From Lachnospiraceae bacterium (GTDB taxonomy: Bacteria > Bacillota > Clostridia > Lachnospirales > Lachnospiraceae), in NCBI GenBank assembly GCA_017449745.1, contig JAFTFD010000296.1, forward strand, positions 1-36,285: 36,285 bases of DNA, given 5' to 3'. The stretch's first letter is position 1. Each line of letters begins with the position of its first letter. A program made the translations under genes and the position numbers. The notes below the pieces were generated by a model. The model saw nothing but the letters and a program-made list of their open reading frames with translations. It searched no databases and had not been told where the DNA came from. Below, in pieces: positions 1-7,800 of this stretch.

Positions 1-180
1 GGAATTGCCGCCGGTTCCAAGAACTTTTTCAAGTGCCAGGACTGTCTCGTATCTTGGAGAATGCGTAGCGCCGCTGAAAACCTTCTGAACGGTTCCGAGA
101 GGCACATTGGAAAGCTCTGCGATCTTCTCATAAGTCAGTCCGCGCTCCTTCTTGATTCTTTTCATTTCTTCCAAAGTCAT
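1..180 (-). CDS. Helix-turn-helix (XRE-like) protein, N-terminal part
   Basis: Partial gene running off the left edge; only the first 60 residues are visible. It begins with ATG at 178-180 behind a GGAGGC ribosome binding site (start MTLEEMKRIKKERGLTYEKI). The visible part has the pattern of a lambda-repressor-like HTH: helix 2 around residues 16-22, a turn, and a recognition helix in VPLGTVQKVFSG, followed by SPRYETVLALEKVL. In Lachnospiraceae, proteins with this opening often continue into a Uma2-type PD-(D/E)xK nuclease-like domain; that is recalled family knowledge and cannot be verified because the C-terminus is outside the window. It has its own promoter and lies downstream of the argH terminator, so it is probably a separate transcription unit. 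Confidence 0.8.
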   Translation of the reverse strand, partial: MTLEEMKRIKKERGLTYEKIAELSNVPLGTVQKVFSGATHSPRYETVLALEKVLGTGGNS

Positions 181-224
181 AAGAGCCTCCATAGGAAAAA
201 ATTATATGATAACTATTTAACCAT

Positions 225-236
225 ATTATACCACAG
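225..236 (-). promoter_or_regulatory. Extended -10 promoter for the HTH gene
   Basis: The minus strand reads TGG-TATAAT, an extended -10 with a perfect hexamer at 225-230, about 45 nt before the HTH start codon. No good -35 hexamer lies 17 nt upstream; the surroundings are very AT-rich. The location between the argH terminator and the HTH gene supports it. Confidence 0.55.
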
Positions 237-261
237 ATAAGCGAAAATAATAATATAAAAT

Positions 262-277
262 GGAAATATTTATTTCC
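262..277. promoter_or_regulatory. 16-bp perfect inverted repeat, possible operator
   Basis: GGAAAT-N4-ATTTCC forms a perfect 6-bp inverted repeat, with another GGAAAT half-site at 295-300. It sits about 35 bp upstream of the extended -10 of the HTH gene, where an activator or an autoregulating HTH protein could bind. AT-richness makes chance symmetry possible. Confidence 0.3.
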
Positions 278-325
278 TTAAACGGTTAATATGTGGAAAT
301 AGCAAAATATCAGCGGTGATAAAAC

Positions 326-362
326 TAAAAAAACGGGACATGCGATCTTTCAGCATGTCCCG
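326..362 (-). terminator. Rho-independent terminator after argH
   Basis: A perfect 10-bp stem (334-343 paired with 353-362, CGGGACATGC) with a 9-nt loop is followed on the minus strand by seven T residues (327-333). It starts 22 nt after the argH stop codon and is a textbook intrinsic terminator. Confidence 0.9.
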
Positions 363-384
363 CTCATGGTAATTTACTGTCTTG

Positions 385-1803
385 TTAAGCTTTGGAATCC
401 GCCGCCAGAAAAGCGCGGCATGCTTTGATCTCCTCCTGCATGGCAGCCATTCCTGGCGCGCCTGTTGTGTTTCTCTTTTCCACGCAGGTCTTCAGGGAGA
501 TCGCCTCATAGACATCTTCTTCAAAGAAAGGAGAAAAGTCTTTGAATTCCTCCAGGGACATCTCTTCAATGCCGATCCCCTTTTCTATGCAGTACAGGAC
601 GATCCGCCCGATAATGCCATGCGCATCCCGGAAAGGAACGCCCTTTACAACGAGATAATCCGCAGCATCCGTGGCATTGGTGAAGCCACGTGTCGCGCTC
701 GCCTCCATCACATCCTTGCGGAACCGGATCGTGGCCAGCATACCGCTCATCAGCCGGATACATCCGTCTGCCGTGTCAATAGCATCAAATACGGGCTCTT
801 TGTCCTCCTGCATGTCCTTGTCATAGGCAAGCGGAATTCCCTTCATGGTCGTCAGAAGGCTGATCAGGGCACCGTAGACGCGTCCTGTTTTTCCGCGGAT
901 CAGCTCGGCGACATCCGGGTTTTTCTTCTGCGGCATGATGCTGCTGCCGGTCGAATACGCATCATCCATCTCCACGAAGCGATACTCATTGGAATTCCAG
1001 ATGATCAGCTCTTCGCTTAGTCTCGAAAGATGCATCATGACCATAGCAAGGTCCGACAGAAACTCAATACAGTAATCGCGATCCGAAACCGAATCCATAC
1101 TGTTGCGGGTAGGGCCCTCAAATCCGAGCTCAGAAGCCGTGTAAGCGCGGTCCAGCGGATAGGTGGTACCCGCCAGCGCTCCGCTCCCCAGAGGCGAATA
1201 ATTGAGTCTCCTGCGGCAGTCCCTGAGCCTCTCCGCATCTCTTCGGAACATCTCAAAGTAAGCTCCGAAATGGTGCGCCAGGGTCACCGGCTGCGCCTTC
1301 TGCAGATGTGTAAAGCCGGGCATATATGTATTGGTGTTTTTCTCCATAATATCCAGGATCACACCAAGGAGTTCGAGAAGGCTCCCGCCCACTTCGCTGC
1401 AGGAACGGCGGACGAACAGCCTCATATCCAGGGCGACCTGATCATTTCTGGACCGCCCGGTGTGAAGCCTCTTTCCGGCCTCTCCTATGCGCTCCGTCAG
1501 GACCGCTTCCATGAAGCTGTGGACATCCTCATAGTGAACCCGCTCTCCGTCACGGTCAAAACCATCCGGGGCGACCTCAAGGCGGCCGCTCTCAATATCC
1601 TCCCGGATCGAAGAAAGACCCTCGATGATCTTTCCGGCATCCTCTTCGGATATGATCCCCTGCCTGCCCAGCATCTTCGCATGGACAATACTCCCCTCTA
1701 TATCCTCGCGCCATAACCGGCGGTCAAAATAGATGGAATCTCCAAGCTTTTTAAACAGTTCACTAGTGCCTCCGGTAAACCGGCCTCCCCATAATTGTGC
1801 CAT
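385..1803 (-). CDS. argH: Argininosuccinate lyase
   Basis: Cleaves argininosuccinate to arginine and fumarate, the last step of arginine biosynthesis, in the cytosol. The 472-residue product has the expected length. It opens MAQLWGGRF as in most ArgH proteins, contains the fumarase/lyase superfamily signature GSSIMPQKKNPD, and has the TGRSRNDQ and FTHLQ(K)AQP motifs of this subfamily. An in-frame ATG at 1836 would add 11 residues, but the ATG at 1803 has a good AGGAGA site and fits the family N-terminus. The gene stands 86 nt after the glycosidase gene and is followed by a strong terminator. No argG or other arginine gene is in the window. I saw no convincing promoter in the 86-nt gap, so it could be read through from upstream. 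Confidence 0.97.
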   Translation of the reverse strand: MAQLWGGRFTGGTSELFKKLGDSIYFDRRLWREDIEGSIVHAKMLGRQGIISEEDAGKIIEGLSSIREDIESGRLEVAPDGFDRDGERVHYEDVHSFMEAVLTERIGEAGKRLHTGRSRNDQVALDMRLFVRRSCSEVGGSLLELLGVILDIMEKNTNTYMPGFTHLQKAQPVTLAHHFGAYFEMFRRDAERLRDCRRRLNYSPLGSGALAGTTYPLDRAYTASELGFEGPTRNSMDSVSDRDYCIEFLSDLAMVMMHLSRLSEELIIWNSNEYRFVEMDDAYSTGSSIMPQKKNPDVAELIRGKTGRVYGALISLLTTMKGIPLAYDKDMQEDKEPVFDAIDTADGCIRLMSGMLATIRFRKDVMEASATRGFTNATDAADYLVVKGVPFRDAHGIIGRIVLYCIEKGIGIEEMSLEEFKDFSPFFEEDVYEAISLKTCVEKRNTTGAPGMAAMQEEIKACRAFLAADSKA

Positions 1804-1889
1804 AAGATCTCCTGAATTATTTGTGCAGCGTGTCATTCATTTTCAAAAAATGTTGTTTGGCGATTTAAACAGGTGCATTATCGGTTGAT

Positions 1890-4496
1890 TTACTCTCTCT
1901 CCATTTGAAGGATCACGTTCAGGATCCTCTTTGCGCATCTTTGCAGCTCGCCGAGGGTCAGAGGATAAGGTACCTCTCCCTCTTTCTTGTCCAGAGCACC
2001 GAGAATGTCATCGACATCTCCCTGGCCGCCGGGCATCGTCAGGTCGTTGCCTGCCTTGACGCAGCCGGAAGCGAAGGAATCGCCGTATTTATGCTTGGGT
2101 GCATTGGGATCGGACAGGATGCTCATGCTGCCTGTTGTTCCCCAGTCTGTCATCACGAAGCCCTGGAAGCCCCACTCGTCTCTGGCGATGGCTGTCAGCA
2201 GGTCATAGCTGTTCGCCGTGTGTTCGCCGTTGATCAGATTGTAAGAGGACATAATGGACTTAGGCTGTGCTTCCTTGATGGCGATCTCAAAGCCCTTCAG
2301 ATAGATCTCTCTGGAAGTGCGCTCGTCCACGTGGGAACTCACGTAGTTGCGGTTGTCCTCCTGGTTGTTAAAGGCAAAATGCTTGATCGTTGTGCTCGCG
2401 CTCTTATGTCTGTGCACGCCCTTTGTATCGGCCGCTGCGCATTTGCCTGCAACAAGCGGATCCTCGGAATAATACTCAAAGTTGCGTCCGCACAGAGGAT
2501 TGCGGTGGATGTTCATGCCGGGAGCGAGCCACAGATCGCATCCGAACTCTTCCATTTCGCCGCCGACGATATCGCCTGCGTCTTCGATCGCCTCCAGGTC
2601 CCAGGTCTGTGCCAGGAGCGTTGCGATCGGAATGGCAGTCGTGTACTGATAATAGGTCGTGCAGCCTTCCGGAATCTCCGGCTTCGGGAAGATGTTCTCA
2701 AGGGCTTCAAATCCGCTGATCGGGGATCCAAGAGGGTAAATATGTCCGTCCTCATCGGCTTTGAAGGCAGGTGTCAGGCGAAGGCCTGCAGGCCCGTCAG
2801 GCAGAATGAGGTTGCGGATCCCTCTGTCGTCGATCATGAGGGACGTCGTGTCGCCGGCTGCACCGGGGCAGGCTGCGGAGGAGGCGCCGATCTGAGGGCC
2901 GCCGCCGAACATGCTGCCGCGCTCTGCGCCGACGCACAGTGTTGCCATCTCAAACGGAGTCAGCTGGCTGACGAGTTCATCCAGTGTCGCTCTGCCGGCA
3001 CGGACATCGTCCATCGTGATCTTTTCTGTTTTATCGGTAACAGGAAGTGCCTCTGCCGCCTGGCTGTACTGAATGGTGACAGTAGGGATCTTTGCAGCAT
3101 CCAGGGCAAATACCGGAGCTGCTGCTTTTTCTGCGGCTTCCGTCTCGTAGGAATAAGGCGTCACGCCCTTTTTGGACAGCAGATCAATCTTGCAGTCTGC
3201 GTTCAGCCTGTTCTGCAGCTGCTCTGTGATCACTTCCTGATCCAGTGTCAGCGCCGCGACAACGCAGGTAGCCCTGGAATGTACACCGGCGCGGACATAA
3301 TAGGTGCCGGGCTCAAGGATCCAGGCTGCCTTTTCCATGCTGTAGGAAGCCATGTCTTTGGTCGCATAGGAAATGGTCAGGATCTCGCTGACGCCGGGTG
3401 CCAGGTCTTTGGTCTTCGCATAGCCGGCAAGCTCCTGATAAGGCTTTTCAAGCGTGCCGTCCGGTGCGGAATAATAGACCTGTACGACTTCGCGGCCGCT
3501 GCGATTTCCGGTATTGGTGACTTTGACCTTTACGGTAACGCAGTTCTCATCTGCGCAGACGCTCTCAGGCTTAACATCAAATGTCGTGTAGGTGATGCCG
3601 TAACCGAAGGGATACTGCGGAGTTACGTTGAAGGTATCAAAATAGCGATAGCCTACATAGATACCCTCGGTATAGTACTCGTCGTCCAGGTCTCCGTTGC
3701 GGTGGCTGAAGGTCTCGGCAGCCGGATAATCCGAATAATTGACGCCCCAGGTCGTAGTGAGATGTCCGCTGGGGGCTGCCTTGCCTGTCAGAACATCGGC
3801 GAGGGCATATCCGCCGTAATTGCCCGCCTGGCTCATCAGCAGGATCGCGCCGATCCCGTCAATAGCTTTTAAAGCCTTCATGTCGATAACACTGCCGACA
3901 TTGAGGACGACGATGACCTTGCTGTAGATACCGGTCAGTTTGCGGATCGATTCCACTTCAATATCATACAGCTCATATTCTCCGGGAAGATCTCTTCTGT
4001 CCTTACCTTCTCCTGAGTTGCGGGAAATAACATAGACAGCTGTGTCCGTCAGATCAGCCTTGATATCATCCTCTGTGATCGGGAGCATCTGAGGCTCCAT
4101 AAAAGGATTGTTGAAGACCTCCATAAATGCGGAGGCACCTTCTGCAGCCAGTTTTCCGGCAAGACGCGCATCATAGGCGGCCTTTGCGTCTGTAACATTT
4201 TTGCAGTCCCTGTCGATCCAGTCCTTTGTGACGATCGTAAATCCGGCTGCTTCCAGGCCTTGTTCGATATTGACGACTTCGCGGCTGTTGACGTCACCGG
4301 AGCCGGTTCCGCCTTTAACAGTTCTGCGGGCTCCGTTTCCGTACAGAGCGATATTGCCGGGAGTTCCGGTAAGCGGCAGTGCGCCGCTGTTCTCCAGCAG
4401 GACCATTCCCTGAGGCGCGATCGCACGGGCTCTCTCGCCGTTTCTGATCTCACGCTCACTGACTTCCGGATTGGTGGATGCGTAAATTTTTGCCAT
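1890..4496 (-). CDS. Glycoside hydrolase family 3 beta-glucosidase, swapped domain order
   Basis: Probably removes terminal beta-linked glucose (or xylose) units from oligosaccharides. The 868-residue product has no signal peptide, suggesting cytoplasmic action on imported sugars. The domain order is inverted relative to most GH3 enzymes: the alpha/beta sandwich normally at the C-terminus comes first (QGMVLLENSGALPL near residue 30 through about 290), then a fibronectin III-like domain (VKVTNTGNRSGREVVQVYYS, about 320-400), then the TIM-barrel catalytic domain (DGPAGLR; TTIKHFAFNNQE; VMTDWG with the likely nucleophile Asp784). This order is known from Ruminococcus and Butyrivibrio enzymes. 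The start at 4496 is chosen because AAAGGGG lies 8 nt upstream; ATG at 4502 (two residues longer) and at 4538 are alternatives. No sugar transporter or regulator is adjacent. Exact substrate cannot be read from sequence. Confidence 0.93.
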   Translation of the reverse strand: MAKIYASTNPEVSEREIRNGERARAIAPQGMVLLENSGALPLTGTPGNIALYGNGARRTVKGGTGSGDVNSREVVNIEQGLEAAGFTIVTKDWIDRDCKNVTDAKAAYDARLAGKLAAEGASAFMEVFNNPFMEPQMLPITEDDIKADLTDTAVYVISRNSGEGKDRRDLPGEYELYDIEVESIRKLTGIYSKVIVVLNVGSVIDMKALKAIDGIGAILLMSQAGNYGGYALADVLTGKAAPSGHLTTTWGVNYSDYPAAETFSHRNGDLDDEYYTEGIYVGYRYFDTFNVTPQYPFGYGITYTTFDVKPESVCADENCVTVKVKVTNTGNRSGREVVQVYYSAPDGTLEKPYQELAGYAKTKDLAPGVSEILTISYATKDMASYSMEKAAWILEPGTYYVRAGVHSRATCVVAALTLDQEVITEQLQNRLNADCKIDLLSKKGVTPYSYETEAAEKAAAPVFALDAAKIPTVTIQYSQAAEALPVTDKTEKITMDDVRAGRATLDELVSQLTPFEMATLCVGAERGSMFGGGPQIGASSAACPGAAGDTTSLMIDDRGIRNLILPDGPAGLRLTPAFKADEDGHIYPLGSPISGFEALENIFPKPEIPEGCTTYYQYTTAIPIATLLAQTWDLEAIEDAGDIVGGEMEEFGCDLWLAPGMNIHRNPLCGRNFEYYSEDPLVAGKCAAADTKGVHRHKSASTTIKHFAFNNQEDNRNYVSSHVDERTSREIYLKGFEIAIKEAQPKSIMSSYNLINGEHTANSYDLLTAIARDEWGFQGFVMTDWGTTGSMSILSDPNAPKHKYGDSFASGCVKAGNDLTMPGGQGDVDDILGALDKKEGEVPYPLTLGELQRCAKRILNVILQMERE

Positions 4497-4554
4497 TGTC
4501 ATAACCCCTTTCGAATAAAATGCTGAGTTCAAATTCAACGAAAACAGGAACGGT

Positions 4555-4570
4555 CATGCCGGTGGGCATG
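4555..4570 (-). other. Small hairpin in the leader of the beta-glucosidase gene
   Basis: CATGCC-N4-GGCATG forms a 6-bp stem about 60 nt before the start codon and 30 nt after the predicted transcription start. No T-run follows, so it is not a terminator. It could be a small operator or just a leader structure. Confidence 0.3.
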
Positions 4571-4598
4571 ATCATCCGCCGTTGGACTTTCGCCACAT

Positions 4599-4607
4599 AT
4601 TATAACA
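4599..4607 (-). promoter_or_regulatory. Extended -10 promoter of the beta-glucosidase gene
   Basis: The minus strand reads TGT-TATAAT, an extended -10 with a perfect hexamer, roughly 100 nt before the start codon. The -35 region (TGTTAA with 17-nt spacing) is poor, which suits an extended -10 or an activator-dependent promoter. It lies downstream of the tRNA-Thr terminator. Confidence 0.6.
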
Positions 4608-4669
4608 TGCTGATTTAGGAATTAACATTACGGATGTTTTAGTGAGACAAAACCGGGACCTTGTTGCAT

Positions 4670-4705
4670 AAAAAAACGGAAAACATTGGATCTCAATGTT
4701 TTCCG
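4670..4705 (-). terminator. Rho-independent terminator after tRNA-Thr
   Basis: A perfect 12-bp stem (4677-4688 with 4694-4705) with a 5-nt loop, followed on the minus strand by seven T residues (4670-4676). It begins 8 nt after the tRNA 3' end, so tRNA-Thr is a single-gene transcript. Confidence 0.92.
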
Positions 4706-4712
4706 CTAAGAA

Positions 4713-4785
4713 AGCTGGAAAAGGGACTTGAACCCTCGACCTACTGATTACGAATCAGTTGCGCTACCGACAGCGCCATTCCAGC
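4713..4785 (-). tRNA. tRNA-Thr, anticodon CGT
   Basis: Folds as a standard 73-nt cloverleaf on the minus strand: 7-bp acceptor stem GCTGGAA/TTCCAGC, D stem GCGC/GCGC, anticodon stem ACTGA/TCAGT with loop TTCGTAA giving anticodon CGT (reads ACG threonine codons), 5-nt variable loop, and T arm GAGGG-TTCAAGT-CCCTT. The discriminator base is T. CCA is not encoded, so the tail must be added by the nucleotidyltransferase. It has its own promoter and terminator. Confidence 0.96.
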
Positions 4786-4791
4786 ATATTC

Positions 4792-4811
4792 AGGCCGTCT
4801 TCCGACGACCT
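4792..4811 (-). other. Hairpin with GGAA tetraloop in the pre-tRNA-Thr 5' leader
   Basis: The minus strand reads AGGTCGTC-GGAA-GACGGCCT, an 8-bp stem including one G-U pair with a GNRA loop. It lies between the predicted transcription start and the mature tRNA 5' end, so it would be part of the leader that RNase P removes. No T-run, so it is not a terminator for the aldo/keto reductase gene. Confidence 0.4.
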
Positions 4812-4815
4812 TGAT

Positions 4816-4844
4816 ATTTTATAACATTCAGATTCGTACTGCAA
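4816..4844 (-). promoter_or_regulatory. Promoter for tRNA-Thr
   Basis: Minus strand TTGCAG (4839-4844), 17-nt spacer, TAAAAT (4816-4821), about 30 nt before the mature tRNA 5' end and downstream of the aldo/keto reductase stop codon. Its position in the only gap before the tRNA supports it. Confidence 0.6.
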
Positions 4845-4866
4845 GTACTTTTTAATCATTCAGCAC

Positions 4867-6045
4867 TTATCGTGTAACGAAGCGTCTGGCCACTTCCATT
4901 GCCAGTTTATAATGCAGCGGCCGAAGGGCTTTGTCCGCATTTTTCAGCTCCTGAATGATCTTAATGTGCTGCGGGCAGTGGCTCTCGCATCTTCCGCATC
5001 CTACGCACTGGGAAGGAAAAGCGGGCTGTTTGCGCAGACCTATGACCTGGAAGTATTCATGGCGCCCGGTGGACTTGCTCTCCATGGACATTTCATTATA
5101 GCAGCGGAAGGCACCGGGAATGTCAACGCCCTTAGGACATGGCATGCAGTAGCCGCAACCTGTGCAGGGTACCAGGAGCTTTTCGTTGATCGCAGCCTTA
5201 ACGCCCTCGATCAGAGTGCGGTCTTCCGCTGTCAGTTCACCGGCGTAAGCGCTGGATGCGATGCGGCAGTTCTCTTCCACCATCTCGATGGAGTTCATAC
5301 CGGACAGAACGCAGATGACCTCCGGCTGGTCCCAGAGCCAGCGAAGACCCAGCTCCGCAGCGGAACGGCGCTTTGGATCCTCTGCGATCAGCTTTTTTGC
5401 CTTTTCAGGCAGCATGGTCACAAGCTTGCCTCCGCGCAGAGGTTCCATAATGATCACGGGGATTCCCTTTGCCGCGGCAGCTTTCAGACCGTCCCGCCCT
5501 GCCTGGGAAAACTCATCCATATAGTTATACTGGATCTGGCAAAAGTCCCAATCATAAGCGTTCAGGATCTTAAGGAACATCTCCGTATTGCCATGAAAGG
5601 AAAAACCGACGTTCCTGATCCGACCGGAAGCTTTATTTTCTTTGATCCAGTCTTCGATGCCATGCTTTTGGAGATTTTCCCATGCTTTCAGATCGGTCAG
5701 CATGTGCATCAGGTAATAGTCGATATAATCTGTCTTAAGACGCTGAAGTTCCTCGTTAAAATACTTGTCGATCGCGCCGCGGCTCGTGACGAGATATTGC
5801 GGAAGCTTGGTAGCGATCTGGATCTTGTCCCGGATATGGTTTCTGTTGACGATCTCTCCGAGAGCAACTTCGCTGCCGGGATAAATATAGGCGGTATCGT
5901 AGTAATTGACGCCGAGCTTGTACGCCCTCATCAGCTCCTTCTCCGCCTTGTCAAGATCGATGGAGCTGCCGCTGCGGCTGAAACGCATACAGCCGTAGCC
6001 AAGGATGGAAATGGGCATATCGTTGCGGTTCTTTCTGTATTGCAT
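4867..6045 (-). CDS. Aldo/keto reductase with C-terminal 2x[4Fe-4S] domain
   Basis: A soluble oxidoreductase of the AKR superfamily, 392 residues. Residues about 1-285 form the (beta/alpha)8 barrel with tetrad-like positions: Asp and Tyr in VNYYDTAYIYPGSE, Lys in IQIATKLPQ, His in DYYLMHML. The C-terminal 100 residues carry two bacterial ferredoxin clusters: CTGCGYCMPCP and CVGCGRCESHCP. This AKR-ferredoxin fusion is common in anaerobic Firmicutes and usually annotated only as an oxidoreductase; the physiological substrate is not known to me. The Fe-S module suggests electron exchange with ferredoxin rather than, or besides, NAD(P)H. ATG at 6045 has an AAGGAG site. It appears to be a single-gene unit with its own promoter at 6076-6104. 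Confidence 0.93.
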   Translation of the reverse strand: MQYRKNRNDMPISILGYGCMRFSRSGSSIDLDKAEKELMRAYKLGVNYYDTAYIYPGSEVALGEIVNRNHIRDKIQIATKLPQYLVTSRGAIDKYFNEELQRLKTDYIDYYLMHMLTDLKAWENLQKHGIEDWIKENKASGRIRNVGFSFHGNTEMFLKILNAYDWDFCQIQYNYMDEFSQAGRDGLKAAAAKGIPVIIMEPLRGGKLVTMLPEKAKKLIAEDPKRRSAAELGLRWLWDQPEVICVLSGMNSIEMVEENCRIASSAYAGELTAEDRTLIEGVKAAINEKLLVPCTGCGYCMPCPKGVDIPGAFRCYNEMSMESKSTGRHEYFQVIGLRKQPAFPSQCVGCGRCESHCPQHIKIIQELKNADKALRPLHYKLAMEVARRFVTR

Positions 6046-6075
6046 GACGGGCTCCTTTCTTTATCTGTAAATATG

Positions 6076-6104
6076 ATAATACTATACTCAGTTTAGTTTC
6101 TGAA
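6076..6104 (-). promoter_or_regulatory. Candidate promoter of the aldo/keto reductase gene
   Basis: Minus strand TTCAGA (6099-6104), 17-nt spacer, TATTAT (6076-6081), 30 nt before the start codon. Matches are 4/6 and 5/6 to the sigma-A consensus with ideal spacing. Confidence 0.42.
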
Positions 6105-6150
6105 GCTCTTAGTATATCAGTTCTGCATGTTAAATGTTATATGCCTTCGC

Positions 6151-6420
6151 TGCATTACCTCAGACTATTCGGGGCAGGTGCCTCACGAATTTGCTGTGAA
6201 TGAGTGCATAGAACTACTTCATTTACCGTGATTGGAAGGAAGGATACAGAGCAGCGTTCATGCTGCTCTGTAAAGCCGACTGTCTGAGCATCTGGGCATC
6301 AGCGCAGATGCGAGTTTGGAGGCTGTGCCTGACTGGAAGGCATGGTAAATGTTAGTAGTTCTGCGCGAAGAAACCGCAAATACGTGAGGCACCTGCCCCG
6401 AATAAGGCTGTTTGAATGCA
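6151..6420. repeat. Large nested inverted-repeat element (core 6166-6404)
   Basis: The gap between the aldo/keto reductase and DUF1015 genes holds a nested palindrome. A perfect 22-bp inverted repeat (6166-6187 with 6383-6404, beginning TATTCGGGGCAGGTGCC) closes it. Inward, pairing continues with ATTTGC/GCAAAT (6189-6194 with 6376-6381), then AGAACTACT plus ATTTACC (6210-6227) with their complement at 6344-6362. Enclosed are separate hairpins: 9-bp CAGAGCAGC stem (6247-6270), 7-bp GCATCTG stem (6288-6311), and AGGC/GCCT (6320-6330). TGCATT/AATGCA (6151-6156 with 6415-6420) extends it outward. The core starts and ends with TA, as for MITE-type elements duplicating a TA target. The terminal GGGGCAGGTGCCTCACG also resembles REP-type repeats of Clostridia. 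There is no ORF, no T-run and no known riboswitch core. It could be a non-autonomous mobile element or a structured RNA. Confidence 0.7.
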
Positions 6421-6434
6421 ATAGTATCCTGTCT

Positions 6435-7703
6435 TTAAATTTCGTGAATAAACAGCCCCGACAGAAGCTTGGGCTCAAACCAGGTGGATTTCGGCGGCAT
6501 GAGGCGCCCTGCGTCGGCTACAGCGAAGAGCTCCCGGATGGAAGGCGGGAACATGGCAAAGGCGCAACCGCCGTATCTGTCGGCCCGGTCTGCGATCTCC
6601 TGCAGGCCTCTGATTCCGCCTACGAATTCGATTCGAGTATCCGTGCGGGGGTCTTTGATCCCGAGGAGGGGATCCAGGACCTGTTCCTGCAGGATGGAAA
6701 CATCCAGTCCTCGGACGGGATCGCCGGAGCGGATGCCGTTCTTGACGGTCAGCATGTACCAGTTGCCGCCGACATAGAATCCAATCTCTCCTTTTGCTGT
6801 GGGCTTTGCGATCTGCCCGCGGCAGGGACGGACCATAAAGCACTTTTTCAGTGCTGCGAGCACCTCGCTCTTGTCAAGGCCGCCGAGATCCTTCACGACT
6901 CTGTTGTAATCCATGATCTGCAGCTCGTTTTCAGGGAAAAGGACGGAAAGAAAATAGTTGTACTCATCTTCGCCCTTTGCGCTGCCGGCTGCATTGTTCT
7001 GCTGTCTGCGCTTCAGCCCTACTTTAACGGCAGATGCGCAGCGGTGATGTCCGTCTGCAATATAGATGGCGTTGATCTTTGCGAAGCAGGCGGATACTGC
7101 GAGGATATCTTCCTCCTGATCCATGACCCAGACTCTGTTCCTGATCTCATGGATCATGCCGGGATCCCGGTCATCGGTCGAAACAAAGTCACAGACAGGT
7201 TCGCCTGCGCAGACTTTGTTTGTGATCTCTTCGATCTCGGGATTCTCTCTGTAAGCCAGGAAGATCGGCCCTGTCTGTGCACTGCAGGCGTCTACGTGGC
7301 GGATCCTGTCTTCCTCTTTGGCCTCCACCGTGTTCTCATGTTTTTTGATGACGCCGTTCAAATAATCGTCTATAGATGCGCAGGCGACGATCCCGGTCTG
7401 GGACCTGCCCTGAAAAGTCTGCTCATAGACGTAATAACAGGCCTTTTCATCGCGAAGGAACCTTCCTTCGTCGATCCATTCCCTGAGCATGCTGCCGGCC
7501 TTTTCATAGACCGGGTCACTGTACATATCCATATCTGCCGGAAACTGCGTCTCAGGCCTGTCAATGGCAAGGAACGATCCGGGATGCTGGTCCACGAATT
7601 CTTTCGCCTCCTGCCTGGAATAAACATCATACGGAAGGGCGGCTATTGTTTTTTCGAATCCTTTTGCGGGTCGTACGGCCTTAAAGGGTCTGATCTCTGC
7701 CAT
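6435..7703 (-). CDS. DUF1015 family protein of the serine cluster
   Basis: A 422-residue cytosolic protein of the DUF1015 family (COG4198). Recognisable blocks include AEIRPFKAVRP at the start, ALPYDVYSRQEA, IYIADGHHRCASA (about residues 215-228) and the C-terminal DPRTDTRIEFVGG. No experimentally established activity is known to me. The gene is characteristically next to serA and serC in Clostridia, as here, which suggests a role linked to serine or phosphoserine metabolism. ATG at 7703 is preceded by GAGGAG at proper spacing; an ATG 38 codons upstream (7817) would give an unlikely N-terminal extension running through a hairpin and is rejected. It is the last gene of the serC-serA unit, after a possibly leaky terminator. 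Confidence 0.9.
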   Translation of the reverse strand: MAEIRPFKAVRPAKGFEKTIAALPYDVYSRQEAKEFVDQHPGSFLAIDRPETQFPADMDMYSDPVYEKAGSMLREWIDEGRFLRDEKACYYVYEQTFQGRSQTGIVACASIDDYLNGVIKKHENTVEAKEEDRIRHVDACSAQTGPIFLAYRENPEIEEITNKVCAGEPVCDFVSTDDRDPGMIHEIRNRVWVMDQEEDILAVSACFAKINAIYIADGHHRCASAVKVGLKRRQQNNAAGSAKGEDEYNYFLSVLFPENELQIMDYNRVVKDLGGLDKSEVLAALKKCFMVRPCRGQIAKPTAKGEIGFYVGGNWYMLTVKNGIRSGDPVRGLDVSILQEQVLDPLLGIKDPRTDTRIEFVGGIRGLQEIADRADRYGGCAFAMFPPSIRELFAVADAGRLMPPKSTWFEPKLLSGLFIHEI

Positions 7704-7757
7704 GTTGTAATCTCCTCTTCGTTTTGAAATAATTCTATATGCTGTTTTCAAGCCGCT

Positions 7758-7794
7758 CCGGATACAGGATTCGATTGATCCGTATTTTATCCGG
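7758..7794 (-). other. Hairpin in the DUF1015 gene leader
   Basis: CCGGATA (7758-7764) pairs with TATCCGG (7788-7794), with a weaker inner GGAT/ATCC pair. No T-run follows; it lies about 55 nt before the DUF1015 start codon. Function unknown, possibly transcript stability or attenuation. Confidence 0.35.
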
Positions 7795-7800
7795 AAACAC

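Noticed and set aside
1905..3872. 655-residue plus-strand ORF opposite the GH3 gene
   Set aside because: Antisense shadow of an unambiguous enzyme; no RBS and no recognisable motif.
6342..7727. 461-residue plus-strand ORF overlapping the second inverted-repeat element and the DUF1015 gene
   Set aside because: Antisense to DUF1015; the part over the element is not protein-like. It does not show that the element is coding.
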